This document shows, in pieces, positions 1 to 5,338 of a stretch of DNA of 5,338 nucleotides. Under the pieces are notes generated by a model. The model was not told where the DNA came from and ran no database searches. It saw only the letters and a list, made by a program, of their open reading frames with translations. The stretch is from Candidatus Sulfotelmatobacter sp. (GTDB taxonomy: Bacteria > Acidobacteriota > Terriglobia > Terriglobales > Acidobacteriaceae). The stretch spans positions 1-5,338 of the forward strand of contig JASICF010000008.1 of assembly GCA_030044775.1 (NCBI GenBank). Reading direction: 5' to 3'. The position numbers and the translations under genes are program-made. The first letter of the stretch is position 1, and each line of letters begins with the position of its first letter.

Positions 1-1
1 G

Positions 2-700
2 CAGGAAGCGCAGGCCGACTCGCTTCCGCTCGCAGTTCATACCGGGGACGCGCGCGACGTAAACGATGCGGTACAGGCCAAGGCCGATTCGATTGAGCAC
101 GGATCCTTCCGCCAGCAAATTCCCGATTCTCTTTTCGAGCAGATGGCGAAGCAGGGAACGTTCTACGATCCGACTCTGAGTGTGGGAGAAGCGTTCAAGG
201 ATTTCGCCGCTGGCGACGATAGCCTGCTAAAGCGATCTTTGGTGCAGCAGGTCGGTCCCGCGGACCTGTTGAGCGGGACCGAGCAGGCGCTGAGCTCTTC
301 GGAAGGCGAGGCCATTCGCAAAGCGATGGCGGAATATCCCATCGATATGGCAATCGCGGTCGATAATTTGAAGCGGGCACACGAGCATGGAGTGCGGCTG
401 GTAACGGGCAGCGATGCGGGAAATTTTCTCGTGATTCATGGGCCGACCGTGCAACACGAACTGGAGCTTTGGGTTCGCGCCGGCATTCCAGCGGCGGTTG
501 CGCTGCAAGCCGCCACGGGCAATGCCGCGCGGCTTTTGAGAGCCGAAAAGCAGATCGGATCGATTCGCCCCGGCAACGATGCCGATATGCTTGTCGTAGA
601 TGGAAATCCTCTCGAAGACATCTCCGTGACCGAAAGGATTTCGCTGGTTGTATTCAAAGGCGAACGCATTGAGCGGACCACTTTGTTTGATCAGCATTGA
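2..700 (+). CDS. Amidohydrolase family protein (imidazolonepropionase-like), C-terminal part, 5' truncated by window edge
   Basis: The reading frame is open from the left edge (codon phase starts at base 2) and ends at TGA 698-700, giving 232 visible residues. The first in-frame ATG (143) is internal, because clear family sequence lies before it. Visible motifs, counted from the first full codon, are a metal-ligand-type His in LAVHTGD (about 13), SIEHG with a second His (33), and TGSDAGN with the probable catalytic/metal Asp (about 138) followed by HGPTVQHELELWVRAG. The end is the typical ATGNAARLL...GSIRPGNDADMLVVDGNPLEDI tract, where the beta-sandwich domain closes, finishing with VVFKGERIER. 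Family members are metal-dependent hydrolases of cyclic amides, peptidic or related C-N bonds. The substrate cannot be deduced here. A signal peptide and the HxH motif, if present, lie outside the window. It converges with the next gene, and no plus-strand terminator is evident after it. Confidence 0.93.
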   Translation, partial: QEAQADSLPLAVHTGDARDVNDAVQAKADSIEHGSFRQQIPDSLFEQMAKQGTFYDPTLSVGEAFKDFAAGDDSLLKRSLVQQVGPADLLSGTEQALSSSEGEAIRKAMAEYPIDMAIAVDNLKRAHEHGVRLVTGSDAGNFLVIHGPTVQHELELWVRAGIPAAVALQAATGNAARLLRAEKQIGSIRPGNDADMLVVDGNPLEDISVTERISLVVFKGERIERTTLFDQH

Positions 701-802
701 TGTCTCCGCACCATGTTCTCCACAAGACTCGATCGAGCGCGTGCGAGAATGATCGAAAAAAAAACGATAAATAAGGAAGATCCATCCCTTGAATCGAGAA
801 GT

Positions 803-836
803 AAAAAAGCCAAGGCTGCTTGCCGGCGGCCTTGGC
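803..836 (-). terminator. Rho-independent terminator of the TIGR03118 gene
   Basis: Read on the minus strand, a perfect 8-bp stem GCCAAGGC/GCCTTGGC (829-836 with 809-816) encloses a 12-nt GC-rich loop and is followed directly by six T (808-803). It starts 31 nt beyond the stop codon of the minus-strand gene. The plus-strand side has no T-tract, so it serves the TIGR03118 gene and not the convergent amidohydrolase. Confidence 0.85.
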
Positions 837-867
837 TCATCAAGGTGAAACTGCGTGCGATGTGTTC

Positions 868-1887
868 TTACTTGGACTCGATCATCCCGAAATAGCCATC
901 GGTGTCGTTGGGGCCGGCAGTGAAGAAAAGTTGGTTGGCCGCCCCGTTGTTCGACGTTCCACCGCCAAATTCAATTCCCCAAATTCCATTGATGTTGATC
1001 GCCTTGCCGGAGGCGTTCTCCATCGTGCCGACTAAAGCACCGGTCTTGAGGTTGAAGCCATTGATGTTGCCGACGGTGGCGTTGTTGGTGATGAGGAGGG
1101 TGTCGCTTAATGTTCCGAAGTTGGCGGGAGCCATGGCAAAGCCCCAGGGTTGATTGAGCGGCTTGCCGTGAGTGAAGTGCTTCTCCAGAGTTCCGGCTTC
1201 ATTAAAGATATCGATGTAGCCGCCCGGGCCCCCATTGGTTGCGGCAAACGAAACGAAGACCTTTCCGTCAATGTCCTGGATTCCGAAGGGCGCGAACCCA
1301 GCCGGGATGTCCGGGTCGGTGAACGAGTTTACCAGGCTAAAGCTGCCGTCATAAACGTCCACTTTGTTATTGGCTGCGTCGGCGGCGTAAATGTAATTGT
1401 TCGAAGAATGGTTGGTGATGGCGAGCCCGGTGTAAGACGATCCAGCACTGGTGACGGCGATCAGAGTGGCGTCGGGATTGAACGAGGACCAGCCTTGGAC
1501 GGTGCCGTCGAGGGTGGCAAAGAGAAACACCGAAACCCAGCCGTCGATTGCAAACTCAGACGAGGCGTTGTAGACGAGGCCGGTGGGACTGCCGGCGCTG
1601 GTGCCGCTGGCGGGGGGAACGATGACTTGCAGAGACTGCGGCTGTCCCTGGGCATTGTACAGAGTGGACCAGCCGTCGGCTTCATCGCTGACCCAGAATG
1701 GATTGCCGGGACTGTAGGCAATTCCCCAGGCGTTCTGCAGCAAGGGATCGGTGTATGTGGCTTTGCCGGAAACATTGGAGGTGAGGTACGTGGCTTTATA
1801 TTGTGCCAGGGCCGGACTGGAGATCATTACCAGCGCAAACCCGAGCAGGGCAGACAAGTTGAGGATGCGAGTAAACCAACGCTGCAT
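868..1887 (-). CDS. TIGR03118 family exported protein, probable beta-propeller, function unknown
   Basis: A 339-residue protein. The ATG at 1887 is preferred over the in-frame upstream ATG (1926) because AAGGAGAG lies 6 nt before it and because it begins a clean Sec signal peptide. This has basic MQRWFTR, a hydrophobic core about residues 8-24, and a predicted cut after PALA at about residue 28. The mature protein opens with YKATYLTSN and carries the hallmarks I associate with the TIGR03118 family: NAWGIAYSPGNPFWVSD near the N-terminus, PTGLVYN, FAPFGIQDIDG, NQPWGFAMAP, and a C-terminal NGIWGIEFGGG...NQLFFTAGPNDTDGYFG. Repeated short WG/FG-centred strands with aspartate and asparagine turns suggest a propeller-like fold built of NHL/SMP-type blades. 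No catalytic motif is recognised. The likely location is periplasmic or secreted. It is monocistronic, with its own terminator downstream and a long regulatory-looking region upstream. The family call is from memory; the function is genuinely unknown. Confidence 0.9.
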   Translation of the reverse strand: MQRWFTRILNLSALLGFALVMISSPALAQYKATYLTSNVSGKATYTDPLLQNAWGIAYSPGNPFWVSDEADGWSTLYNAQGQPQSLQVIVPPASGTSAGSPTGLVYNASSEFAIDGWVSVFLFATLDGTVQGWSSFNPDATLIAVTSAGSSYTGLAITNHSSNNYIYAADAANNKVDVYDGSFSLVNSFTDPDIPAGFAPFGIQDIDGKVFVSFAATNGGPGGYIDIFNEAGTLEKHFTHGKPLNQPWGFAMAPANFGTLSDTLLITNNATVGNINGFNLKTGALVGTMENASGKAININGIWGIEFGGGTSNNGAANQLFFTAGPNDTDGYFGMIESK

Positions 1888-1893
1888 GTGAGA

Positions 1894-1901
1894 CTCTCCT
1901 T
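1894..1901 (-). promoter_or_regulatory. Ribosome binding site fixing the start of the TIGR03118 gene
   Basis: Minus-strand AAGGAGAG lies 6 nt from the ATG at 1887-1885. It sits inside the longer open frame that begins at 1926, so it argues for the shorter start. That start is also the one that yields a normal signal peptide. Confidence 0.8.
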
Positions 1902-1950
1902 GAATGAAATATGGTGAATTGGGCATGGAGTGAAGTCCGGGTTGTACTGC

Positions 1951-1969
1951 GATTTCGCATTTCGAAATC
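1951..1969. repeat. Inverted repeat GATTTCG-N5-CGAAATC
   Basis: A perfect 7-bp inverted repeat (1951-1957 with 1963-1969) with a 5-nt spacer lies 64-82 bp upstream of the TIGR03118 start codon. It has no T-tract on either side, so it is not a terminator. It could be a regulator site or part of the leader structure. A chance occurrence cannot be excluded. Confidence 0.4.
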
Positions 1970-2007
1970 CGCAGAATGCCGCAATCCTAGGTTGCAGCGC
2001 GGCGGCG

Positions 2008-2058
2008 ATTGTCAGGGAATTGTCATGGGTTTGCACAATTATTGTCGCGAGGTTGTCG
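2008..2058 (+). promoter_or_regulatory. Tandem ATTGTCR boxes at 11-bp intervals; candidate operator (Pho-box-like geometry)
   Basis: Five 7-mers start exactly 11 bp apart: ATTGTCA (2008), ATTGTCA (2019), TTTGCAC (2030, degenerate), ATTGTCG (2041) and GTTGTCG (2052). Four share TTGTC and the third keeps only TTG. Seven-bp direct repeats with 4-bp spacers on one helix face are the known geometry of PhoB boxes (CTGTCAT-N4-CTGTCAT in E. coli) and of other OmpR/PhoB-family response regulators. The array lies 121-171 bp upstream of the TIGR03118 start codon, with the TGTC orientation pointing away from that gene. No good sigma-70 -35/-10 pair was found on either side. The regulator identity is inference. 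Confidence 0.45.
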
Positions 2059-2154
2059 GCGTGCTCGAGTCTTTTCTGCGTATCTGGGCTCGGATTTGGC
2101 TGGGCGAAGCGTTTCGGGTGAGCGGCTCTTTAGTTAATAGCCTGGATAGCAAAG

Positions 2155-2183
2155 AAAAAGGCGTTCCGGTTCACCGGAACGCC
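2155..2183 (-). terminator. Rho-independent terminator of the protease/membrane-protein operon
   Basis: Read on the minus strand, a perfect 10-bp stem GGCGTTCCGG/CCGGAACGCC with a 4-nt loop (2183-2160) is followed by TTTTTCTTT (2159-2151). It begins 39 nt after the stop codon of the membrane-protein gene. This is a strong intrinsic terminator and sets the 3' end of the minus-strand unit. Confidence 0.9.
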
Positions 2184-2187
2184 TCTA

Positions 2188-2220
2188 ATCGCCAGCTGAT
2201 TTCCATCTGGCGATGTTTTT
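2188..2220 (+). terminator. Second hairpin with a plus-strand T-tract; possible terminator of an unannotated plus transcript
   Basis: ATCGCCAG (2188-2195) and CTGGCGAT (2207-2214) form a perfect 8-bp stem with an 11-nt loop, followed on the plus strand by GTTTTT (2215-2220). The T-tract is on the plus side only, facing the 3' end of the minus-strand membrane-protein gene. No plus-strand protein gene precedes it. It may end read-through transcription, end a small RNA, or on the minus strand simply form the first of two tandem hairpins 4 nt apart. Confidence 0.5.
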
Positions 2221-2222
2221 GG

Positions 2223-2951
2223 TTACACGCCGGACCTGGCTGCCCTCGCCATTGCCGGGGTGTTAAACGTTTGCAGCGCCTTACCGAAGTACATCCTGTA
2301 AGAGTGGTGAACTCCGTACATCACTGGGAACATCACCAGAGCCGCTTGCCAGCCGAACCGGTGGCTGACCACGGTCATCATCGAAGTCACGCCCGCGCTC
2401 AAAACGAAATACGGGAATGACAACTGCGCGATGTTGAGCCAGGTGCGGTGCAGAGAAGCACCTTCGGCGAAGTTAATGACAGTGGCCACGGGAGCAGTTT
2501 GCCCGAAAAAGAATGCGGCGGTGGTCAAAGCCAGCATCAGCGGTTCCGACGGCCACGTTGCTTTGGCAAACCATCCGGAATTCCAAATGAGATTTGCAAC
2601 GCTCGTGGCAAACGCCATCATGCTGACATTGAATACAACCTGTTGCGCTTTGAACTTGCCACCCCGCTTCGGCCAGCACTGCACCACCGTAGATACGCAA
2701 GCGATCACAATGGCTTCGGTCGCGCTCAGGCTTATAACGGCCATGAGCAGAAATGGAAGGTTGACCGACATGTTGCCGTCGACGCCGGGCAGCTTGACTT
2801 TCATCCGCGACGTTGCCCCTGCGATAGCCAGTAGAGCCAGGGCGTAGTTGAGGTGCAACGTGTGACTCGCTACGCCTGTGAATACAGCGCTTGCGGCGCC
2901 GGTCACAGCCATGAGTGCGATGAACGTTTTGGTTAGCGTTGTGCGATCCAT
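2223..2951 (-). CDS. Polytopic membrane protein, orphan sensor-type module
   Basis: A 242-residue protein. The ATG at 2951 is chosen because AAAGGAGG stands 5 nt upstream. The longer open frame to 3032 would overlap the protease gene and add a charged, non-conserved-looking stretch. About six or seven hydrophobic segments are visible: roughly residues 8-28, 36-47, 62-92 (one long or two short), 104-124, 137-158, 175-195 and 200-214. Between them are a basic loop SRMKVKLPGVDGNMSVN (48-64) and a WPKRGGKFKAQ loop (93-103). The LPG..G.MSVNLPF block and the terminal HHSYRMYFGKAL resemble, from memory, the N-terminal membrane domain that acidobacterial HD and GGDEF proteins carry before their signalling domain. 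Here the chain stops about 20 residues after that point, so no output domain is present. It lies 31 bp downstream of the protease gene and upstream of a strong terminator, so the two are probably co-transcribed. The function is unknown; a role in sensing or in anchoring or processing the protease is inference. Confidence 0.85.
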   Translation of the reverse strand: MDRTTLTKTFIALMAVTGAASAVFTGVASHTLHLNYALALLAIAGATSRMKVKLPGVDGNMSVNLPFLLMAVISLSATEAIVIACVSTVVQCWPKRGGKFKAQQVVFNVSMMAFATSVANLIWNSGWFAKATWPSEPLMLALTTAAFFFGQTAPVATVINFAEGASLHRTWLNIAQLSFPYFVLSAGVTSMMTVVSHRFGWQAALVMFPVMYGVHHSYRMYFGKALQTFNTPAMARAARSGV

Positions 2952-2956
2952 AGATT

Positions 2957-2964
2957 CCTCCTTT
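2957..2964 (-). promoter_or_regulatory. Ribosome binding site fixing the start of the membrane-protein gene
   Basis: Minus-strand AAAGGAGG, a near-perfect Shine-Dalgarno, lies 5 nt from the ATG at 2951. It sits in the 31-bp gap after the protease stop codon and excludes the longer 269-residue reading that would start inside the protease gene. Confidence 0.85.
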
Positions 2965-2982
2965 CTGTGGTATTTCGCACGC

Positions 2983-4803
2983 TTACTGTTCATCGTCTCC
3001 AGCGTCGGAGAAGGCCGCATCGGCGCTCTCATCCGTGGATGCGCCCCACACCACGCTTTGTGCGGTCGTAGCGGCGCCTGTGCTCGAGCCCCACACCACG
3101 CTGAAAGCGCTTAACAACGGATTGCTATTCCAGGCCAGCGAGCTGCCCCAGACCACGGACATGCCGTTAACTTCAGACGCTCCCCAAACTACCGAAGCTC
3201 CCCACACTACCGAACTGCCCCAGACCACGGAGTTCGCGGGCACGCCGGTGTTTCCGTTCACCAGCGTGATCGCCCCCGTCGACGAGTTGTAAACTGCCGT
3301 CGGCGAAAGAGCCGATCCAACCGTCGCCGGAGCAAGATCGGTGCTGGTCATCGCGGTAGTGACATCCAGCAATCCAGATCCAACTGAGAAAAGATCGTAG
3401 GATGCGACGAAGGTCTGGGACAGGTGCGGCACATAGGCCGAGGTCTGCACCAGACCCGTCTTGTAGGTGGTTGCCATCAGCCGCGCCTTCACCTGATCGG
3501 GGGTTAGCGAACTCTGTTGCTGAAGCATCAGAGCTGCCGCGCCTACAACGGCGGGCGTTGCCATGCTGGTGCCGCTCAGGGTGAAGTAATCGTTGTTGCC
3601 GTCGTTCCCGGTGACGAGTTCAGCCGGATAGTCGGCTTCGAGCGTTGCTCCGGGAGCCGACAACGAAACCACATCGTTGCCCGGCGCCACCATGTCGGGT
3701 TTCGCGACGTGATCGTACGTCGTGGGCCCCTTTGAGCTGTAGCTCGCCAGAGTTTCGGCCGATGCAGCCGGAGAGCCGTTGTCTTTAGTTGCGCCCACGG
3801 TCAGCACATAAGGATCGTTGCCGGGAGCGGTGATGGTTCCGAAACCGTTGCTGCTGTTAATGCTGAGACGGCCGTAGTTGCCCGCGGCTACGACGACCAG
3901 AATTCCGGACTTCCAGGCCTGCTCAACCGCCTGGCACAGCGGATCTTCTGTGTAGCTTTCGTAGATTCCGCGGCCGAGAGAAAGGTTGATGATGCGAATG
4001 TTGTAAGTGCTCTGCAGAGCGATCGCTTCCTGAATGGCTGCGATCACCGTGCTGTCTGTACCCGCCCCGTTTTCATCCAGCGCGCGCAGGTCGACGAGAC
4101 TTACGCCAGGAGCTACGCCTTCATATTGCCCACCGGAGAGATAACCGTTGCCGCCGACAATGCCGGCGACGTGTGTTCCGTGACCATAAAGGTCCCAGTT
4201 TGCGCCATTCGGGCCGGTCGTCGCGGTTCCCGTGAAATCCTGGTGATAAACCACGCGAGACTTAGTCTCTGTCGAGTTCCAAAGATCGGGATGGTTGTCG
4301 TTGATGCCGCTGTCGATCACGGCAACGCCGACGCCCGCGCCCGTAAATCCAGAATTCCATGCGGAGCTTGTGCCGATGGCGCCGTTGACCAGATCATCCA
4401 ATTCCTTCATCGGATGGTCTACTCTGACTGAAACGATCTCGGGGTCCGCTTCCAGAAGCGGCAGCGAGCGCACCGGAATGGTGAAGGCCGCACCCTTGAT
4501 CATGTGTAGCTTCGCGTGCAGAAGTCCACCACGGTGCTGCATGGTGGCATAGTGGGCCGCAGTGGGCACCACGCGATACTGCACAATGACGCGAACGGTT
4601 TCACTGGCTTTTGCCGAATGGGCGCGAGCCAGCGTGGGGGCAAGATCGGGACCGAATTTGCCAACCGGCTGGGGGCCTCCGGGCGTTATTGCGAAGGCGG
4701 ATTGCGCGACCATCAGCACTAATGCCAAGGCCACTCGTTTTCCCCAGGCCGCGCTGTGGCGTTCGCCACGAGGCGTCCTCTTTGGTTTAAGCAAGTGCAG
4801 CAT
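2983..4803 (-). CDS. Secreted S8 (subtilisin-like) serine peptidase with C-terminal SVVWG hexad repeats
   Basis: 606 residues from the ATG at 4803, chosen because AGGAAGGG lies 10 nt upstream and because a Sec signal peptide follows. That peptide has a long basic n-region, a hydrophobic core about residues 24-33, and a predicted cut after SAFA at about residue 38. An in-frame ATG at 4893 would add 30 residues without a visible ribosome site. Residues about 65-135 look like an I9-type propeptide (VRVIVQYRV...LPLLEADPEIVSVRVD). The peptidase domain (about 145-485) has the full triad: Asp164 in VAVIDSGIN, His208 in GHGTHVAG and Ser413 in GTSMATP, with oxyanion Asn309 in VAAGN. A linker leads to a tail with six contiguous hexads of the SVVWG(S/A) type (525-560), two isolated copies (568-573, 583-588) and a short acidic end. 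The family cleaves proteins extracellularly after propeptide removal. It is the first gene of a probable two-gene operon with the membrane protein downstream. Confidence 0.95.
   Translation of the reverse strand: MLHLLKPKRTPRGERHSAAWGKRVALALVLMVAQSAFAITPGGPQPVGKFGPDLAPTLARAHSAKASETVRVIVQYRVVPTAAHYATMQHRGGLLHAKLHMIKGAAFTIPVRSLPLLEADPEIVSVRVDHPMKELDDLVNGAIGTSSAWNSGFTGAGVGVAVIDSGINDNHPDLWNSTETKSRVVYHQDFTGTATTGPNGANWDLYGHGTHVAGIVGGNGYLSGGQYEGVAPGVSLVDLRALDENGAGTDSTVIAAIQEAIALQSTYNIRIINLSLGRGIYESYTEDPLCQAVEQAWKSGILVVVAAGNYGRLSINSSNGFGTITAPGNDPYVLTVGATKDNGSPAASAETLASYSSKGPTTYDHVAKPDMVAPGNDVVSLSAPGATLEADYPAELVTGNDGNNDYFTLSGTSMATPAVVGAAALMLQQQSSLTPDQVKARLMATTYKTGLVQTSAYVPHLSQTFVASYDLFSVGSGLLDVTTAMTSTDLAPATVGSALSPTAVYNSSTGAITLVNGNTGVPANSVVWGSSVVWGASVVWGASEVNGMSVVWGSSLAWNSNPLLSAFSVVWGSSTGAATTAQSVVWGASTDESADAAFSDAGDDEQ
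3040..3231 (-). repeat. Region coding the SVVWG(S/A) hexad repeats of the protease tail
   Basis: In the protease frame, 3124-3231 encodes six tandem six-residue units: SVVWGS, SVVWGA, SVVWGA, SEVNGM, SVVWGS and SLAWNS. Isolated SVVWGS (3085-3102) and SVVWGA (3040-3057) follow. Units 4 and 6 are degenerate but keep the register. Serine and valine codons vary between copies, so the repeat is kept at protein level and is not a recent DNA duplication. On the plus strand the same DNA appears as CCCCA(C/G)AC-type repeats. Confidence 0.9.
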
Positions 4804-5110
4804 AAAATGTTCACCCTTCCTGAACATGACAACGAGTTTTGCAGCAAGAAACGGTACGACTACCCACCTGGCAATGTGCACGGGCCATGCCAATTGATAG
4901 CTTGTAAGTGATTGTGATCATTGGAAATATGAGTTGTGCGGCGAGGTCATTTTGGGCCAATGTGTCCTCGGAACGAGGGCGTGGGACAGTTTGTCGCAGA
5001 AATCTGCCGCACCTTATTACTTGAGTTCGTCGGAGAGAGTTACCGTCAAGGCCGCTGATCGCCGCTTAGACTGTGTCCGGACTTGTGTGTTTTCCGGGAG
5101 GCGCGATGAT
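4804..5110. other. Intergenic stretch upstream of the protease gene; no convincing gene
   Basis: This 307-bp interval between the ABC ATPase stop and the protease start should hold the protease promoter on the minus strand. I could not find a sigma-70 -35/-10 pair with acceptable spacing. A TTGACG (5048-5043) and a TAATAA (5018-5013) are present but 24 bp apart. No clear intrinsic terminator for the ABC gene is visible; the only candidate is a weak CCGG/CCGG pairing around 5087-5107. Small open frames here lack ribosome sites. Confidence 0.5.
4814..4821 (-). promoter_or_regulatory. Probable ribosome binding site of the protease gene
   Basis: Minus-strand AGGAAGGG is placed 10 nt before the ATG at 4803. 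The spacing is a little long, but no better site precedes the alternative ATGs at 4827 or 4893, and the signal-peptide position agrees with this start. Confidence 0.6.
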
Positions 5111-5338
5111 TTAGTGAGCTGCCGCTGCTTCCAGCTTGCGGGCTGTGTCCGATGGCAGGGCTCTAGGCAGCGCGGCCATCAACCTGCGCGTGTACTCATG
5201 CTGTGGCCGAGTGAAGATCTGGTCTGCCGTCCCGCATTCAACGATATGGCCTTCGTGCAGGATCGCGATGCGATCGCAGAGTCCGGCGACCGATGCCAGA
5301 TCGTGAGAGATGTAGAGAATGGCTGTCCCTATCGACCG
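5111..5338 (-). CDS. Peptide-type ABC transporter ATP-binding protein, C-terminal part, truncated by window edge
   Basis: Reading the minus strand from the right edge gives 75 residues ending at TAA (5113-5111). This is too short to stand out as a complete gene because its start is outside the window. The segment GTAILYISHDLASVAGLCDRI contains the H-loop (switch) histidine of ABC ATPases. IAILHEGHIVECGTADQIF and RPQHEYTRRLMAALP follow; the latter matches the conserved P.H.YT..L...P stretch typical of the oligopeptide/dipeptide importer ATPases (DppD/DppF, OppD/OppF, GsiA-like). Walker A, the signature motif and Walker B lie beyond the edge. It could be a single-domain ATPase or the second half of a fused double ATPase. 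The role is ATP hydrolysis at the inner face of the membrane to drive uptake of peptides or similar solutes. The specificity cannot be told. Confidence 0.9.
   Translation of the reverse strand, partial: RSIGTAILYISHDLASVAGLCDRIAILHEGHIVECGTADQIFTRPQHEYTRRLMAALPRALPSDTARKLEAAAAH

Noticed and set aside
728..764. Palindrome CTCGATCGAG (728-737) followed by a nine-A tract (756-764)
   Set aside because: The orientation does not make an intrinsic terminator for either flanking gene, and a 10-bp palindrome alone is easily found by chance.
713..895. Plus-strand 60-residue open frame after the amidohydrolase
   Set aside because: It crosses the terminator at 803-836 and enters the 3' end of the TIGR03118 gene. 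It is lysine/arginine-rich because of the A-tracts, with no ribosome site.
1150..1917. Plus-strand 255-residue open frame antisense to the TIGR03118 gene
   Set aside because: It is the shadow of a well-supported gene with a signal peptide and family motifs. Its own translation is glycine- and valine-rich, without recognisable domains, and I saw no ribosome site for it.
1911..2420. Plus-strand 169-residue open frame spanning the intergenic region and the end of the membrane-protein gene
   Set aside because: It runs through two terminator hairpins and overlaps the minus-strand gene. The translation shows no domain or sensible composition, and there is no convincing ribosome site.
2223..3032. 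Longer 269-residue version of the membrane protein starting at 3032
   Set aside because: It would start inside the protease coding region and ignores the near-perfect ribosome site at 2957-2964 that points to the ATG at 2951.
3035..3292. Plus-strand open frame with repeated HTTE/QTTE-type units
   Set aside because: This is the opposite-strand reading of the SVVWG repeats in the protease gene. The repeat is explained by the real coding frame.
4909..4930. TGTGATCA-containing segment considered as a CRP-type site upstream of the protease gene
   Set aside because: It lacks the TGTGA-N6-TCACA symmetry; only one half-site is present.
5013..5048. TTGACG and TAATAA on the minus strand considered as a sigma-70 promoter for the protease
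   Set aside because: The spacer is 24 bp, too long for a functional -35/-10 pair.

Overview
The window looks like chromosomal DNA of an acidobacterium (Acidobacteriota, probably class Terriglobia, Koribacter/Sulfotelmatobacter-like). This rests on recalled resemblance of three proteins to acidobacterial families: a subtilase ending in SVVWG repeats, a TIGR03118-type secreted protein, and a membrane module like those fused to HD or GGDEF domains in this phylum. The base composition is moderately GC-rich. No tRNA, rRNA, CRISPR array, transposase or IS end was seen.

Layout. Positions 2-700 (+) hold the C-terminal part of an imidazolonepropionase-like amidohydrolase whose 5' end is outside the window. 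It converges on a TIGR03118-family exported protein (868-1887, -) with its own signal peptide, ribosome binding site and rho-independent terminator (803-836). A 335-bp gene-free stretch follows (1888-2222). It contains an inverted repeat, a striking set of ATTGTC-like boxes at 11-bp intervals, and a pair of adjacent hairpins whose T-tracts face opposite directions. Next come two minus-strand genes that look like an operon: an exported S8 serine protease (2983-4803) transcribed first and, 31 bp downstream, a 242-residue polytopic membrane protein (2223-2951). The strong terminator at 2155-2183 closes the unit. After a 307-bp stretch without a convincing gene, the 3' end of an oligopeptide-type ABC transporter ATPase (5111-5338, -) runs off the right edge.

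How the parts may work together. The protease, with an intact Asp/His/Ser triad, a probable propeptide and a hexad-repeat tail, is probably secreted. The downstream membrane protein resembles a sensor or anchoring module without an output domain. Their tight spacing suggests a joint role at the envelope, but this is inference. The peptide-type transporter upstream on the same strand could take up protease products, but the long gap means it need not be co-transcribed. The most unusual features are the SVVWG hexad tail, the orphan membrane module coupled to the protease, and the 11-bp phased boxes, which have Pho-box-like geometry.
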